From: Rana temporaria
Lineage: Eukaryota; Chordata; Amphibia; Anura; Ranidae
Assembly: GCF_905171775.1 (NCBI RefSeq)
Contig: NC_053494.1
Span: 164,659,101 to 164,723,100, forward strand
Length of the DNA stretch: 64,000 nucleotides
Reading direction: 5' to 3'
Shown: positions 11,952 to 24,209 of the stretch, piece by piece
Position numbering within the stretch: the first letter of the stretch is position 1
Layout of the letters: each line of letters opens with the position of its first letter
Translations under genes and position numbers: made by a program
Notes under the pieces: generated by a model
The model's input: the letters and a program-made list of their open reading frames with translations, nothing else
Databases searched by the model: none
Told to the model about the DNA's origin: nothing

Positions 11952-12790
11952 TGTTTTGCAAGTAACAGTATTCACATATTTACTGTTTTCCCCTGCAGCT
12001 GAAAGCTCTTGTGTTCACTTCTGTAATCAGAAGACAACGCTGCTTCCTCTGTTTATAAATGCCTCCATTGTCCCCTTTTACATTATGCCACTCTGTACAG
12101 ACTACAACATGCCATCATTACATCATTGGGGGAGTTGCTCCTTCATCAGTGAAAAGCCTTGGTATCTCAATCAACACAGAAATCCCACCAAGGATCCGCC
12201 CACCCCCTCACGGTTGTTTTACAAGGACCCACCCATTCCCACCTATCTCCCAAAAATGATACGCCTACTCCCACCTATGTCCTGCCTATGCTCCACCTAC
12301 TATCACCAATCTCGATATAGTCTGTTCACATCTATTCTACCTTTCGCTGAGAGCATTGCTGCAGCAGCACTGGCAGTCACATACCTTGGATCGCGCTGAC
12401 TCTCTTTTACATAACACACACCCAGCTATTGATTGACAAATGGGTGTGTGTTATGTAAAAATAGACTAAGCATGATAGAAGGCATAAGGAGTCATGGGCA
12501 CTGTAGTTCCCCGTGGGAAATGCAAAAGCTATCACAGTGAAAAGTAATGACATGCTAGCTCTGCAGAACTCCTTCCACCATTGCTTGCATTATCAAGCAG
12601 AGGAGGAATGATGGGGGGAATTATAATCTCATTTGTTATATTTATTACCATGTGTAACTTCAAGGTGTTTATATAAGGGTTTACTAAAATGAGCATGCTG
12701 CCTTTAGTTGTACTTTAAAGCCATCGCCTCCCGGCCTTTTAGGGGTTTAGGATGCCGGGATGCGTGGTGCGGTTTATGAATTGGGAATGG
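11952..12790. other. Intron sequence with a Pro-rich chance frame
   Basis: The 155-aa frame at 11932-12399 starts inside the TIR element and shows no domain. A second old repeat seems to start near 12720 (CCATCGCCTCCCGGCC) and end near 13365 (CCAAGAGGTTAAG), split by the hAT element at 12799. Confidence 0.5.
12405..12460. repeat. Perfect 20-bp inverted repeat
   Basis: TTTTACATAACACACACCCA (12405-12424) is exactly complementary to 12441-12460, with a 16-nt spacer. It may be a remnant of TIR element ends brought together, or a tiny foldback. Confidence 0.9.
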
Positions 12791-12798
12791 TTGTCACA

Positions 12799-13167
12799 CA
12801 GGGGCAGACTGACAGCTCATGGGGCCCTTGGGCAATAGGGGATTATGGGCCCCCCAGGCAATAAGAGATTACAGGGCCCCCGGGCAATAGGAGATTATGG
12901 GGCCCCCAGTACTGTTTACACACACGCATACAGTATACATACACAGTATACACACACAGACACACAAGATACACACACAGTATACATACACACAGAATAC
13001 ACATACAGACACACAGTATACATACACACAGAATACACATACAGACACACAATATACATACACACACTGAGAAGGTATTGAAGAGGCGGGGCAGCTATAA
13101 TCTTGGGATTTTTAGAGCAAAGGGATGTCGGTCAGGGACAGATGTCCGAATGGTCAGTCCGCCCCTG
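12799..13167. mobile_element. Non-autonomous hAT element with CA-rich internal repeat
   Basis: The ends CAGGGGCAGACTGAC and GTCAGTCCGCCCCTG are flanked by 8-bp repeats TTGTCACA (12791-12798) and CTGTCACA (13168-13175), with one mismatch. An 8-bp duplication and CAGGGG ends fit the hAT superfamily. The interior holds repeated GGGCCCCC/CAATAGGAGATTA units and an imperfect ACACAGTATACATACAC array (12920-13070). That array generates the low-complexity Cys/Val/Tyr frames on the - strand. Confidence 0.75.
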
Positions 13168-13379
13168 CTGTCACATGATCGGAAAGCTCCTGATCACAAG
13201 TAGCGATCAGAAGCTTTCTGTTACCCGCTGGTAACTGTTCCAGGAGCATGCAGCGCGCGTGCTCTCGGCACAGCTGTATTTGCACTAATGCACGCAAACA
13301 TGCAGCCGCTCTGTGCCAAGGCCCACCCACTGAGAGGTTGCATATTTGCATGGGGCCGGCACCAAGAGGTTAAGCATTT

Positions 13380-14320
13380 ATCTATAATTGCCAAACTGAT
13401 TATATACTTCTGGAGTAAAAATCTAATGACATATTACTATTTATGGTATTAAGGCTTGAACATGTACTACAGACACAGATTTAGCTTCAATATAAATAAA
13501 ATCAAGTTTCATAAACAAGAAAAATATTGCTTTTTGACAAACAGAAGTTCAACTTTAAAAAAAAAACCACAAACTGTAAACTCTCTTTGCTGTAATGCCA
13601 TTGCACATATTACCTGAATGTATTACCAATATTAAATATTAAGAAAAAAAATAATAAAGGCCTTTTTCTTCATTTTTTTTCTTTTAGCAGCTTAGTAGAT
13701 GCCCCTTACATGTTAGTAGGTGGTAGTGCAGTGTTCATTTTGACATCAAATTTCAATTCAGTTTTAGTCATAGTCGTTTGACTAAGATGGCATTTTAGTT
13801 TTAGTAGTATTTTAATCCTCTGATTTGTTTTAGTTTAAGTTGTATTTTAGTCGACTAAAACAGTGTTAATTTTGTCACTGAAAATATTTTCATCTATGAA
13901 ACACATTCTCTAATTCCTATCCGTCACATATGAAGCAAGATAACAGTGATGTAGAGCAGACTGTTACAATGTAAAACTTACTTTATATTTTACATTTATT
14001 TACCCATTCTGCATAATTAACGATTAAAAATAAGGGGCGTGATGCCTTTATTTAACGTGTAATTAAACCCAAACCCTAACAATTAACTTCTCTTATCTGC
14101 TCCCTTTTTGGTAATTGAATATACCATTGAATGTGTTTTGATGTGTTCAACAAGTGCAAAAATATTACCTGCTGATCCTGCTAGAAATCTTAATATATTG
14201 ATATCTTGCTGTGCTCCTTGCCTTAGCTGCTTGTTATCTGTTACAGTTTTCCCAGCTATCCCTGTGGACTACAAAACCCCTGTTCACTATGATAAAACAA
14301 ATATTCTGTAGTCCTATCCT
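13380..14320. other. Intron sequence, no gene seen
   Basis: A/T-rich, with a TTTTAGT-rich stretch at 13750-13870 resembling an old retroelement tail. Confidence 0.5.
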
Positions 14321-14328
14321 AGGGTGAC

Positions 14329-16694
14329 TAGGGATGAGCTTCGAGTTGGAGTCTAACTCATGTTCGACTCGAACATTGCCTGTTTGCCTGTTCGGCGAAC
14401 AATTTGGGGTGTTTGCGGCAAATTCGAAAAGCCGGGGAACACCCTGTAAAAGTCTATGGGAGAAATCTAAAGTGCTCATTTTAAAAGCTAATATGCAAGT
14501 TATTGTCCTAAAAAGTGTTTGGGGGACCTGGGTCCTGCCCCAGGGGACATGTATCAATGCAAAAAAGTTTTTTTGGAAGCAGTTATTTTAACCACTTCCA
14601 TACAGGGCAGTTATACACACTTCCATACCAGGCCTATTCTGGCACTTCTCTCCTACATGTACAAATCATAATTTTTTTGCTAGAAAATTACGCAGAACCC
14701 CCAAACATTATATATGTTTTTTAGCAGACACCCTAGGGAATAAAACGACGGTCATTGAAACCTTTTATCTTGCACAGTATTTGCGCAATAATTTTTCAAA
14801 CGCCTTTTTTTTGGAAAAAAATTGTTTCTTGAATTAAAAAAATTAAAAAACAGTAAAGTTAGCCCTATTCTTTTGTAAAATATGAAATATGATGTTACAC
14901 CGAGTAAATAGATACCTAACATGTCACGCTTTAAAATTGCGCACACTCATGGAATGGCGCCAAACTTCGGTACTTAAAAATCTCCATAGGCAACGATTTG
15001 AAATTTTTTACAGGTTACCAGTTTAGATTTACAGAGGAGATCTAGTGCTAGAATTGTTGCTGGCACTCTAACGCACGCGGCGATACCTCACATATGTGGT
15101 TTAAACGGCGTTTACATATGTCGGCGGGACTTGCGTGTGCGTTCGCTTCTGCGCGCAAGCTACCGGGGACAGGGGCGTTAAAAAAATAAATTTTGTTTAT
15201 TTATTTATTTTTATATATTTATTTATTTTTTTACACTTTTTTTTTTAATTTTTTTTTTTTTTTTGATCACTTTTATTCCTATTACAAGGAATGTAAACAT
15301 CCCTTGTAATAGGAATGTGTGTGACAGGTACTCTTTATGGAGAGATGCGGGGTCAATAAGACCCCACATCTCTCCTCCAGGCTGGAAAGCATGAAATCGG
15401 TGAAAAAAAATTCACCGATCTCATGCTTGTGGTTGCTTAGCAGCCGCAATCGCGGCTTTGTTTACTCACGGGGACCCGGGCGTGACGTCATCACATCGTG
15501 CCCGGGTCCTCCGACGGTCATAGAGATGACTGGTGACCATCTGGTCACCAGTCATCTCTATGCTTCCTGCGAGCGCCGGACGATTCGTTCTCCGGGCCCC
15601 CGATGGCACGGGAGAGCCCGGAGAAGCACCGGATGGCGGCGGGAGGGGGGATGTCCCCTCCCGCCGCCTGTAAGAACGATCTAGCGGCAGAACCGCCGCT
15701 ATGATCGTTCTTACGTTGTGCAGAATCGCCGGCACAAGAGAAGGATATCTGAATGATGCCTCTAGCTGCAGGCATCATTCAGATATCCACCCGGAAAGCC
15801 CAGGACGTCATATGACGTCCACTCTGAACGGCAGAGGTTCTTTGTGGACGTCATTTTACTATGGGCCGGTAGGGAAGTGGTTAATAAGTGAAACAATAAA
15901 AGTGAAATATTCCTTTAAATTTCTTACCTAGGGGGTTGTATAGTATGCCTGTGAAGTAGCGATTGTTTCCCGTGCTTAGAACTGTCCCTGCACAAAGTGT
16001 CATTTCTGAAGGAAAAAAAGTCATTTAAAATCACTCACACCTATAATGAATTGTCGGCTCTCTGGCAATTCAGAGAAAAGTCATTCATAAAAAAAATCCA
16101 CACCAGACCTGAAGAGTCTGGAATGGATATTTGGGGGGAACCCCACGTAATTATTTTTTTTTATTTGATGCAGGGTTCCCCTTAATATCCATACCAGACC
16201 TGAAGAGCCTGGTAATTGAATTTGGGGGGACACCCACGCTTTTTTTTTTTTATTAATGACTATTGACTTTTCTCTGAATTGCCGGGAGCCGACAATTCAT
16301 TATAGCCGCAAGTGATTTTAAATTAATTTTTTTCCTTCAGAAATTACACTTTGTGCAGGGACAGTTCTAAGCACGGGAAACAAGCGCTACTTCACAGGCA
16401 TACTATACAACCCCCAGGTATAAAATTTTATATTTCACTTTTATTGTTTCACTTTAAGCATTGTTAAAAACACTGCTCCCGAAAAAACGTCTGTTTTTAA
16501 AACTTTTTTTGCATTGATACATGTCCCCTGGGGCAGGACCCAATAACTTGCATATTAGCCTCTTAAATTAGCAATTTCGATTTCAAACGTTCGAGTCCAG
16601 TAGACTTTAACTGGGTTCTAAAGTTCACACAAACTTTTGGTCTGTCCACAGGTTCTGGTGCAAACCAAAAGGGGGGGTGTTCGGCTCATCCCTA
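14329..16694. mobile_element. Foldback hAT element (2.37 kb)
   Basis: TAGGGATGAGC at the left and GCTCATCCCTA at the right are inverted and flanked by the perfect 8-bp duplication AGGGTGAC (14321-14328, 16695-16702). Much of each half is complementary to the other: 14460-14590 with 16470-16570, and 15885-16085 with 16255-16450. The element is thus a long hairpin. It is interrupted at a TTAA by the element at 14592-15880. No transposase was seen. The 107-aa and 85-aa frames at its left end are not recognised. Confidence 0.8.
14592..15880. mobile_element. TTAA element, CCACTTCC family (1.29 kb), nested in hAT
   Basis: CCACTTCCATAC… and …GGGAAGTGG lie directly inside TTAA at 14588-14591 and 15881-15884. 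The piggyBac-encoded relative is at 19650-26347. The right half is a series of hairpins: TATTACAAGGAATG…CCCTTGTAATA (15280-15312), GAGAGATGCGGGGTC…GACCCCACATCTCTC, GGTGACCATCTGGTCACC, and ATATCTGAATGATGCC…GGCATCATTCAGATAT. The 77-115-aa frames at 15337-15784 come from these GC-rich palindromes. Confidence 0.75.
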
Positions 16695-16702
16695 AGGGTG
16701 AC

Positions 16703-17532
16703 AATGCTCCTCCAGAGATACAGTACGGCAGGAGAGCGTTGTCATACTAGGACAGGAAGTGTGTTACTGAATACTGGCAGGATCACCAGGGGACAATAAA
16801 AGAAAACAAATGATCCCCACATCTACGAAAAGCTAAGCTGCAACATATAACATTTTTATTATTGGGTTTGGATTAACTTTACATTTCTGCATCTAAGGCA
16901 GAAAGCTGCATAGAGTTGGGAGTTCCAATCGCTGTTCTATTCCTGGGTGTGCTGGTAATTATTCAGAGTTGCAGCACCTAGAGTAAACTTGATATTACCC
17001 TAAAACACTAATTTGTATAGTTTGTATAATAACAAATTAAAGGGAAATTCTGTGCTTTTCTCCCGGGGTGTTGGGAGATGCACTGTGCAAGACAAGCAGT
17101 GGCATTCTGGGTAGTATGATGTCCAGCTGCAGTTCCTCTACAGATGGCTCTGGGAAAACCTGTATGTAAATATAGCTGCCAACCAGATCAAACATGGGAG
17201 GTATGAGAAGAACACAGCACAGGGAACATTCGTGAAAATATTACAAAATATGATTAAATATAACTGATAAAATGAGGAATCCACAGAAAAAAAAATGTTA
17301 CAGGCAGAAAATGTAAAAAGGCAAGCTTAATCCTTTATTGCCAACTTAATTTGCTCCATTACAATGTAAACCTCCCTGAGGACTGAATATAAATGTTAGA
17401 ATTCAGGTGGTCCTTTTTTTTTCTTGTTAATTTCCATTATGAAATACATACTGTCAGGAAGTATATCATTATTTTATTGTTACCCGCTAATGCAGTAACA
17501 TAGAGTGTGTAACCTTTCCGTTATTCTTCCAG
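16703..17532. other. Intron flank upstream of exon A
   Basis: Appears unique. The last 30 bp hold the polypyrimidine tract and CAG acceptor of exon A. Confidence 0.6.
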
Positions 17533-17766
17533 CCTCAAGTAAAAAATTCCATTAGCCAGTTCATAACATTTGCACATACAAGTGTAAATGAAGTCAGCGT
17601 CAAGTATCAGCAGAATGAAAAGCATTACAACTACACGACTCCAAAGAGCTTCCTGGAACTTATTAAATTGTACTGGAATCTTCTGGGAAAGAAAAGAGGA
17701 GAGCTGCTGCAGAAGATAGAGAGACTGGAGAATGGATTACAGAAATTGCAAACAACAGCTTTTCAG
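17533..17766 (+). CDS. dnah11: Axonemal dynein heavy chain exon A (end of AAA4 / start of stalk)
   Basis: This 78-codon internal exon lies between a polypyrimidine tract ending in CAG (17521-17532) and GTAACG at 17767. It translates without a stop as PQVKNSISQFITFAHTSVNE, and further on contains YNYTTPKSFLELI and KIERLENGLQKL. The 'NYTTPKSFLE' segment marks the end of the fourth AAA module in axonemal dynein heavy chains; the Lys/Glu/Leu-rich tail begins coiled coil 1 of the stalk. Dynein heavy chains are the ATP-driven motors of ciliary doublet microtubules. The sequence is of the outer-arm beta type (DNAH9/11/17). The choice of DNAH11 rests mainly on the downstream exons and on remembered family sequence, so paralogue identity is less certain than family identity. 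Both ends are phase 0. The upstream exon is outside the window or was not recognised. Confidence 0.85.
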
Positions 17767-17841
17767 GTAACGCTAGCATGACAGATGTGATCATATAATG
17801 ATGTTTTTAATTTTTTTATATACTGTATGTGTGTATATATA

Positions 17842-17843
17842 CA

Positions 17844-17920
<77 letters not shown>
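17842..17920. repeat. (TA)n microsatellite
   Basis: About 40 TA units lie just downstream of exon A, within the intron, flanked by GTGTGT/ACACAC. Confidence 0.97.
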
Positions 17921-17926
<6 letters not shown>

Positions 17927-18386
17927 GTGTGTGTTCTTGGTGGAAATAAGCCTAAGTAACATCAGTATCAAAGTGGACCCATTCCCATTTCACTTGAACC
18001 AATATATATTACTAAATTATTGTGGTTGCTTAGTATCAATGGGATTGATTTACAGGGATTGTTCAATTAGCAAACTGAATGTTCACTTTCCAAAGGTTTA
18101 CTTAGCTTAGTAAATAAGGTAAAATTGTTTTTCTTCCAACTATGTGAAAAAAACATTAGGGTTTAGGCTTATGTTCCATATATGGAATCCTGCTTGAGAA
18201 TGGGGTTGGTTTCTTAAACTGGAAAGTTCAAATTCCGGTGAAGCCAGGGCCGAAGCTAGACTTGTTTGCGCCATAGGCAAGACCATCTACTTTTATAATT
18301 AGATTATATTTACTGCTGATATTTATATAATATTGGTATACAAATCCTTAATGGCAGTTCACGTTTCACTCTCCTCTCCTCGCCTG

Positions 18387-18776
18387 CAGGGGTGCCCAAC
18401 CAGTGGCCCGCGGAGCCTTCTGATGTGGCCCTAGGGTTGCCACCTTTTCATCAAGCCAAACCCGAACACATTAGCAGCACACGCCACAGGTGCACTGCAC
18501 CCATGGTGTGGGTAAACCACAGCGCATCAGTGTGAAAGAAGCCTTAGACCCCTTTCACACGATCAATGGCCCCTCCATTCACCTCTATGGAGCAGAAGAT
18601 GTAAAATGACTTGTGTTCATTTACACCCACCTACCTCCAATCCCACCTGCTAAAAAAAAACAGAAGGGTATCTGTCCCCTTCCATATGAGTGGATCGGAG
18701 GGCCCATATTGTGGCCCGCGACCAATTACCAAGTCGCTTAAGTGGCCCTTGCTCCTCAATAGATTGGGCACCCATG
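18387..18776. mobile_element. hAT-like element CAGGGGTGCCCAA
   Basis: CAGGGGTGCCCAACCAGTGG at the left and AGATTGGGCACCCATG at the right form imperfect inverted ends with paired GTGGCCCGCG words. No 8-bp duplication is visible. The middle (18430-18600) looks like foreign repeat sequence (CCTTTCACACGATC). Confidence 0.55.
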
Positions 18777-19309
18777 CTTTAATATATGGATCCTTTATGG
18801 AAAATCACATTCCACTCCACTCTCATCTCCTAAAAGTGCCACTAGACCTGTTGTGGTCTTTGTTTAAGGTGAGCTGCTAGCATATAAACAAGGAAAAATA
18901 AAATACTCCAAATTGTGCTCCACCAATGGGATATTAGCATATTTGCCAACAGTCACGATTTTCCCGGAAGAATCCTGATTTTTGGGACCCTCGTCCCGAA
19001 CGGAGCTTGTCCCGATTAATTTCCTGGGATTTTGCCTTTGTCCTGGGGAAAATCAGTAATGTTTTAGCAAAACAGCTACAAAAAGATGTCTGCCGCCGTG
19101 AGGACTAATCTCCTTGTGTTCAGTGAAGAGGGGAGGGGCAGCCAATCGGCTTCTATCTTCAGTGTACAAGTAGACAATTCTCTGAAGGCGATTGGTTCTA
19201 CGGCTCAAAGGCCCCTCCCCTCTCCACTGAACACACAGAGAAAGCCAGGAACAACTGACTAGCTGCCGCTAAAGGGGACAGGCACGGCATGAAGGGCTCT
19301 GCTGCCAGG

Positions 19310-19649
19310 GACACACAGTGAGACCGGCTCCGCTGATGGTAACACAGATGAAAGGAAGGGATCCACTGCTGGGGACACTGATTTAAGGAGGGACTCCACT
19401 GCCAGGGACACTAAATTAAGGAGGGGCTCCGCTGATGGTGACACTGATTTAAGGCGGGACTCCACTGATGGTGACTCTGATTTAAGGAGGGACTCCGCTG
19501 ATGGGGACTCTGATTTAAGGAGGGACTCCGCTGATGGGGACTCTGATTTAAGGAGGGGCTCCTCTGATGGGGACTCTGATTTAAGGAGGGACTCCACTGC
19601 TGGGACACTGATTTAAGGAGGGGCTCAGCTGATGGGGACACTGATTTAA
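19310..19649. repeat. 33-bp minisatellite, left part
   Basis: The unit is GGACTCCGCTGATGGGGACT then CTGATTTAAGGAG, repeated about ten times with variation. Because 33 is divisible by three, the - strand is open as an 11-residue Ser/Pro/Leu/Lys/Glu repeat. That produces the 112-aa and 102-aa frames here, which I do not regard as genes. Confidence 0.9.
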
Positions 19650-20168
19650 CCACTTCAATACATGACATTAATACACCCTGATGACAACAAAACCTGGGGA
19701 ATGCCCAGGGAAAAACCAAGCCTTCTTACCGACCAGCCTGCAGAACAACCAAATTAACCTGTCTAACAGTATGCGTTAAAAACAGGGGTTTTGTCCGCAC
19801 GCATTTGCAAACGCATGCGCGAGCCACAGAGCTGCGCCAAGGCACCCTGTAATCTGTGGTCCTAACACTAAACAATGAGCGTCCCCACAGTGGAGGCACA
19901 TGCATTCTAATGGATAGATGGGGGCAGGTGGACTGAAGGGGAGCCACCCCTCCTTAAAGGTACAGGAGCACACCAAACACCCAGCATATAGCACAATGGC
20001 TGCAATGGCTGCAAAGGTGTTAATACACCCTTCCTGCCCAGACCAATTTTCAGCTTTCAGTGCTCTCACAATTTGAATGACAATTAATCATGTCATGCTA
20101 CATTGTATCCAAACAAAATTTTTATCATTTTGTTCTCACAAACAGAGCTTTCATTTGCTGGTATTTAA

Positions 20169-21141
20169 CCACTTACCCCCCGGACCATATTGCTGCCCAA
20201 AGACCAGAGTACTTTTTGCGATTCGGGACTGCGTCGCTTTAACAGACAATTGCGCGGTCGTGTGACGTGGCTCCCAAACAAAATTGGCGTCCTTTTTTTC
20301 CCACAAATAGAGCTTTCTTTTGGTGGTATTTGATCACCTCTGCGTTTTTTATTTTTTGCGCTATAAACAAAAATAGAACGACAATTTTGAAAAAAATGAA
20401 TATTTTTTACTTTTTGCTGTAATAAATATCCCCCAAAAATATATAAAAAAACATTTTTTTTCCTCAGTATAGGCCGATACGTATTCTTCTACATATTTTT
20501 CGTTAAAAAAAATCGCAATAAGCGTTTATTGATTGGTTTGCGCAAAAGTTATAGCGTTTACAAAATAGGGGGTATTTTTATGGCATTTTTATTAATATTT
20601 TTTTTACTAGTAATGGCGGCGATCAGCGATTTTTTTCGGTATTGCGACATTATGGCGGACACTTCGGAAATTTTTGACACATTTTTGGGACCATTGGCAT
20701 TTTTATAGCGATCAGTGCTAAAAAAATGCATTGGATTACTATAAAAATGCCACTGGCAGTGAAGGGGTTAACACTAGGGGGCGGGGAAGGGGTTAAGTAT
20801 GCCTGGGTGTGTTCTTACTGTGGGGGGGGGGGTGGCCTCACTAGGGGAAACACTGATCCTCGGTTCATACATTGTATGAACCGAAGATCAGCATTTCCCC
20901 TGCTGACAGGAACGAGAGCTGTGTGTTTACACACACAGCTCCCGTTCCCCGCTCTGTACCGAGCGATCGCGTGTGCCCGGCGGCGATCGCGCCCGCCGGG
21001 CACACACACGGGAGTCGGGGGCGAGCGGGGGGCGCGCGCGCGCCCCTAGTGGCGGCAGATAGAGAGGACGTCATATTACGTGCTCTCGCCTAGGAGAGCC
21101 ACCTTGTGGACGTATTTCGGCGGTGCGCGGTCGGCAAGTGG
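20169..21141. mobile_element. TTAA element, CCACTT family, inserted in its relative
   Basis: CCACTTACCCCCCGGACC… and …GTCGGCAAGTGG are flanked by TTAA at 20165-20168 and 21142-21145. Joining the two flanks restores a host sequence (GGTATTTAATCACTGCTGGG) that parallels TGGTATTTGATCACCTCTGC inside the element itself. This confirms insertion into a diverged family member. The right half is very CpG-rich. The 107-aa frame at 20726-21049 arises here. Confidence 0.75.
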
Positions 21142-21710
21142 TTAATCACTGCTGGGTTTTTTATTTTTTGCAATATAAGCAAAAAAAAAATTTTTTTTTA
21201 GTTTATTTCTTGAAATTTAGCAAAAAAATATTTTTTTCTTCATAAATTTGGGCCAAAATGTATACTGCTACATATCTTTAGTAAAAATAACCCAAATTAG
21301 TGTGTATTATTTGGTCTCTGTGAACGTTATAGAGTCTACAAGCTATGGTGCAAATCATTGAAAAATTATCACATCTGATCACACCTGATGTACTGACGTC
21401 CTATCTCATTTTTTTGAGATCCTAACAAGCCAGGAAAGTACAAAGACCCCCAAATTACCCCATTTTGGAAAGTAGACATTCCAATGTATTTAGTAAGAGA
21501 CATGGTGAATTTTTTAAAGTTGTAATTTCTTCCCACAATTCTTGGGTAAATTAAGTATGTTTTTTTTTTGTTTTTTTTAGACACAATTTTCATAATAACA
21601 AGTTAGTGCTCTCACACAGCACATGCATACTTACAATGACACCCCAAAATACATTCTGCTTCTTCTCCTAAGTATAGTGATACCACATATGTGAGACTTT
21701 TACACAGCCT

Positions 21711-22600
21711 GGCCACATACAGAGGCCCAACATGTAAGTAGCACCTCCAGGCGTTCTAGGAGCAGAAATTACAGATCTCATTAGATGACAACCTATCACA
21801 GTTTTGAAGGCCCTGGAGCACTAGGACAATGGAACCGCCAACAAAATGACCCCATTTTGAAAAGCTAACACCCCAACGTATAATCTATGAGGCATAATGA
21901 GTCTTTTGAACGGTTTATTTTTTTCCAGCCATTTTTGGAAAATTTGGAAAAAAAATGAAAACGCTTTTTTGTTACACAAAGTTGTCCATTTATAAGATAT
22001 TTCTAACACACAGCATGTACACAGCAAAAATGACACCTCAAAATACATTCTGGTACTCCTCCTGAGTATAAAAATACCAAATATGTGAGACTTTTACACA
22101 GCCTGGCCACATACAGAGGCCGAACATTGAAGTAGCACCTACAGGCGTTCTAGGAGCATAAATTACGCATCTAATTTCTCAACCACCTATTACAATTTTG
22201 AAGGCCCTGGAGCACCAGGACAATGTAATTGTCCACAAAATGACCCCGTTTTGGAAAGCTAATACCCCAACGTATAATCTATGAGGCATAATGAGTCTTT
22301 TGAACGGTTTATTTTTTCCCAGACGTTTTTGGAAAATGTGGAAAAAAAATGAAAATGCTTTTTTTTTACACAAAGTTGTCCATTTATAAGATATTTCTAA
22401 CACACAGCATGTACATAGCAAAAATGACACCCCAAAATACATTCTGCTACTCCTCCATAACGATACCAAATGTGTGAGACTTTTACATAGTCTGGCCACA
22501 TACAGAGGTCCAACATTGAAGTAACACCTACAGACGTTCTAGGAGCATAAATTACACACAAAAATTCCTGCCGACCTATGATATTGTTGAAGGTCCTTCA
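21711..22600. repeat. Tandem repeat of about 390 bp, three copies
   Basis: GGCCACATACAGAGG recurs at 21711, 22105 and 22494, so the periods are 394 and 389 bp. Each copy also contains GTTCTAGGAGCA and GAAGGCCCTGGAGCA-type words. The repeat lies within the non-coding 3' part of the piggyBac element. Confidence 0.85.
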
Positions 22601-23129
22601 TATTTCTAACCCATAGCATGTACTGTACATACCAATTACAAACCAAAATACATTCTTCTGAGCAAAGAGTAAAGAAAAGATTACCTTTGGTTTTAGTAGT
22701 GCAGTGGTCCACAGAGCAGAGCATCGGTCCAGGTAGCAGGCAGATGTGGTCAGCAGCAGTGAAAGGATCGTCCATGCAGCAGGCAGGAATACTGTCCATA
22801 GTACAGGCAGCAGGCAGAGATATGGTTAGTGCAGCCAAAGTATTGGTCCAGGCAGCAGGCGGGACCATCAAGTTTAGGGCCTCGGTCAGGGAAGAATGGG
22901 GACAGGGGTAGAGGCTTCTCCCACCCAAATCGCTTTGAAGCCTCCGGGCAACCAGACCCTGTTCTGGGAACACAGAAAACCAAAAACTGTTTTTCTGAAC
23001 TCCGAACACTATTCTGGAGCCCCTCACATATGTGAGACCCCTGTGTAGCAGGGTGAAAGATCAGTCCAAGGGGCAGGCAAAAACATGGTCAACAAGCCGA
23101 GGTCAGTGCAGGTAAAAGGCAGAAATAGA

Positions 23130-23330
23130 TGGTAGGCAGAGGCATAGTCGAGAAGCAGTCCAGGGTCTGTTCACGTGAAAGGCAGAAACATGGCGGATAA
23201 ACAATGCAGATGGTAGGCAGAGGCATAGTAGAGAAACAGTCCAGGGTCAGTTCACGTATAAGGCAGAAACATGACGGATAAACAATGCAGACAGCAGGCA
23301 GAGGCATAGTCGATAAACAGGCCAGGGTCA
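23130..23330. repeat. 81-bp tandem repeat
   Basis: GGTAGGCAGAGGCATAGT recurs at 23131, 23212 and (as AGCAGGC…) 23293, a spacing of exactly 81 bp. On the - strand it encodes a 27-residue Pro/Cys/Leu repeat in a 72-aa frame, probably without function. Confidence 0.85.
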
Positions 23331-23744
23331 GTTGAGTTGAGGCATTAGGTTGGTTGGTTGAGGCAGCAGGGAAATAATCAGCACAGAAATTGAAACTGGG
23401 GAAATGGCAGTCTATTAGAAATTTGGGTTAATAGTCTTTGAGAGTGTGATATCGCCTGAAGCATTGTCCGTTACATAGGCCAGGTTGGTCGGGACAGTCG
23501 GGACAATAGAAACTGGTGGCTTTCCTAATTCCACTTTTGCTGCACACCCGACATTTTTTTGGCGTCTTCTTCCGGTTGCTGATGGTGGAATATTTTCTGA
23601 AAAATGGCGCTCATGCAGTCTGCTGACACAATTGGAGCGAATGCTTTCTGGGGGGGAGACTTGCTGATAGATCAGGGCAGTGACAATTTTTTCAATAAAT
23701 CTGATAAAAGGGATGGACATTTCCATTGTTTTACCGCTGAAGTG

Positions 23745-24088
23745 GCCTGATGGTCTGATGTGTGTACACACCATCAGTTCAAAATCTGATTGGGTCAGAA
23801 CGCGGTGACGTAAAACACACGACGTGCTGAAAAAAACGAAGTTCAATGCTTCCAAGCATGCGTCGACTTGATTCTGAGCATGCGCGGGTTTTGAACCGAT
23901 GCTTTTCTGTACTAACCATCGGTTTGGTCCGATGGGGCAGCGGTCCATCGGTTCGGTTTTGAAGCATGTTTTAAAATTTTGGACCGAAGGAAAACAGACC
24001 GATAGCCTATACACACGGTCGGTTTGGTCCGATGAAAGTGAACTTCAGTTCATTCTCATCGGACCAAACCGACCGTGTGTACGGGGCC
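23745..24088. mobile_element. Harbinger-like MITE, 5'-truncated, inside piggyBac gene
   Basis: It shares GACGTAAAACACACGACGTG and the AAGCATGCGTCGACTTGATT core with copies at 6960 and 7602, and ends CGTGTGTACGGGGCC followed by TTA. The left terminus is missing or degraded. It occupies the place of the deleted centre of the transposase gene. Confidence 0.65.
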
Positions 24089-24209
24089 TTACTGGGAATA
24101 TACTGTTTGATTCCCAGCCGGCCTGTGAAATGGACCAGGGATTCGTCCACAGAGATGTTCTGTTCCGGGATGTAAAGTTCGGCAAACTTCTTATTAAAGA
24201 AATCTATTA

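Noticed and set aside
11932..12399. 155-aa Pro-rich frame as a possible secreted protein
   Set aside because: It starts inside a TIR element, has no recognisable motif, and splice signals or homology are lacking.
12843..13081. Cys/Val-rich or His/Thr-rich frames
   Set aside because: They are translations of an imperfect CA/TA microsatellite inside a hAT element.
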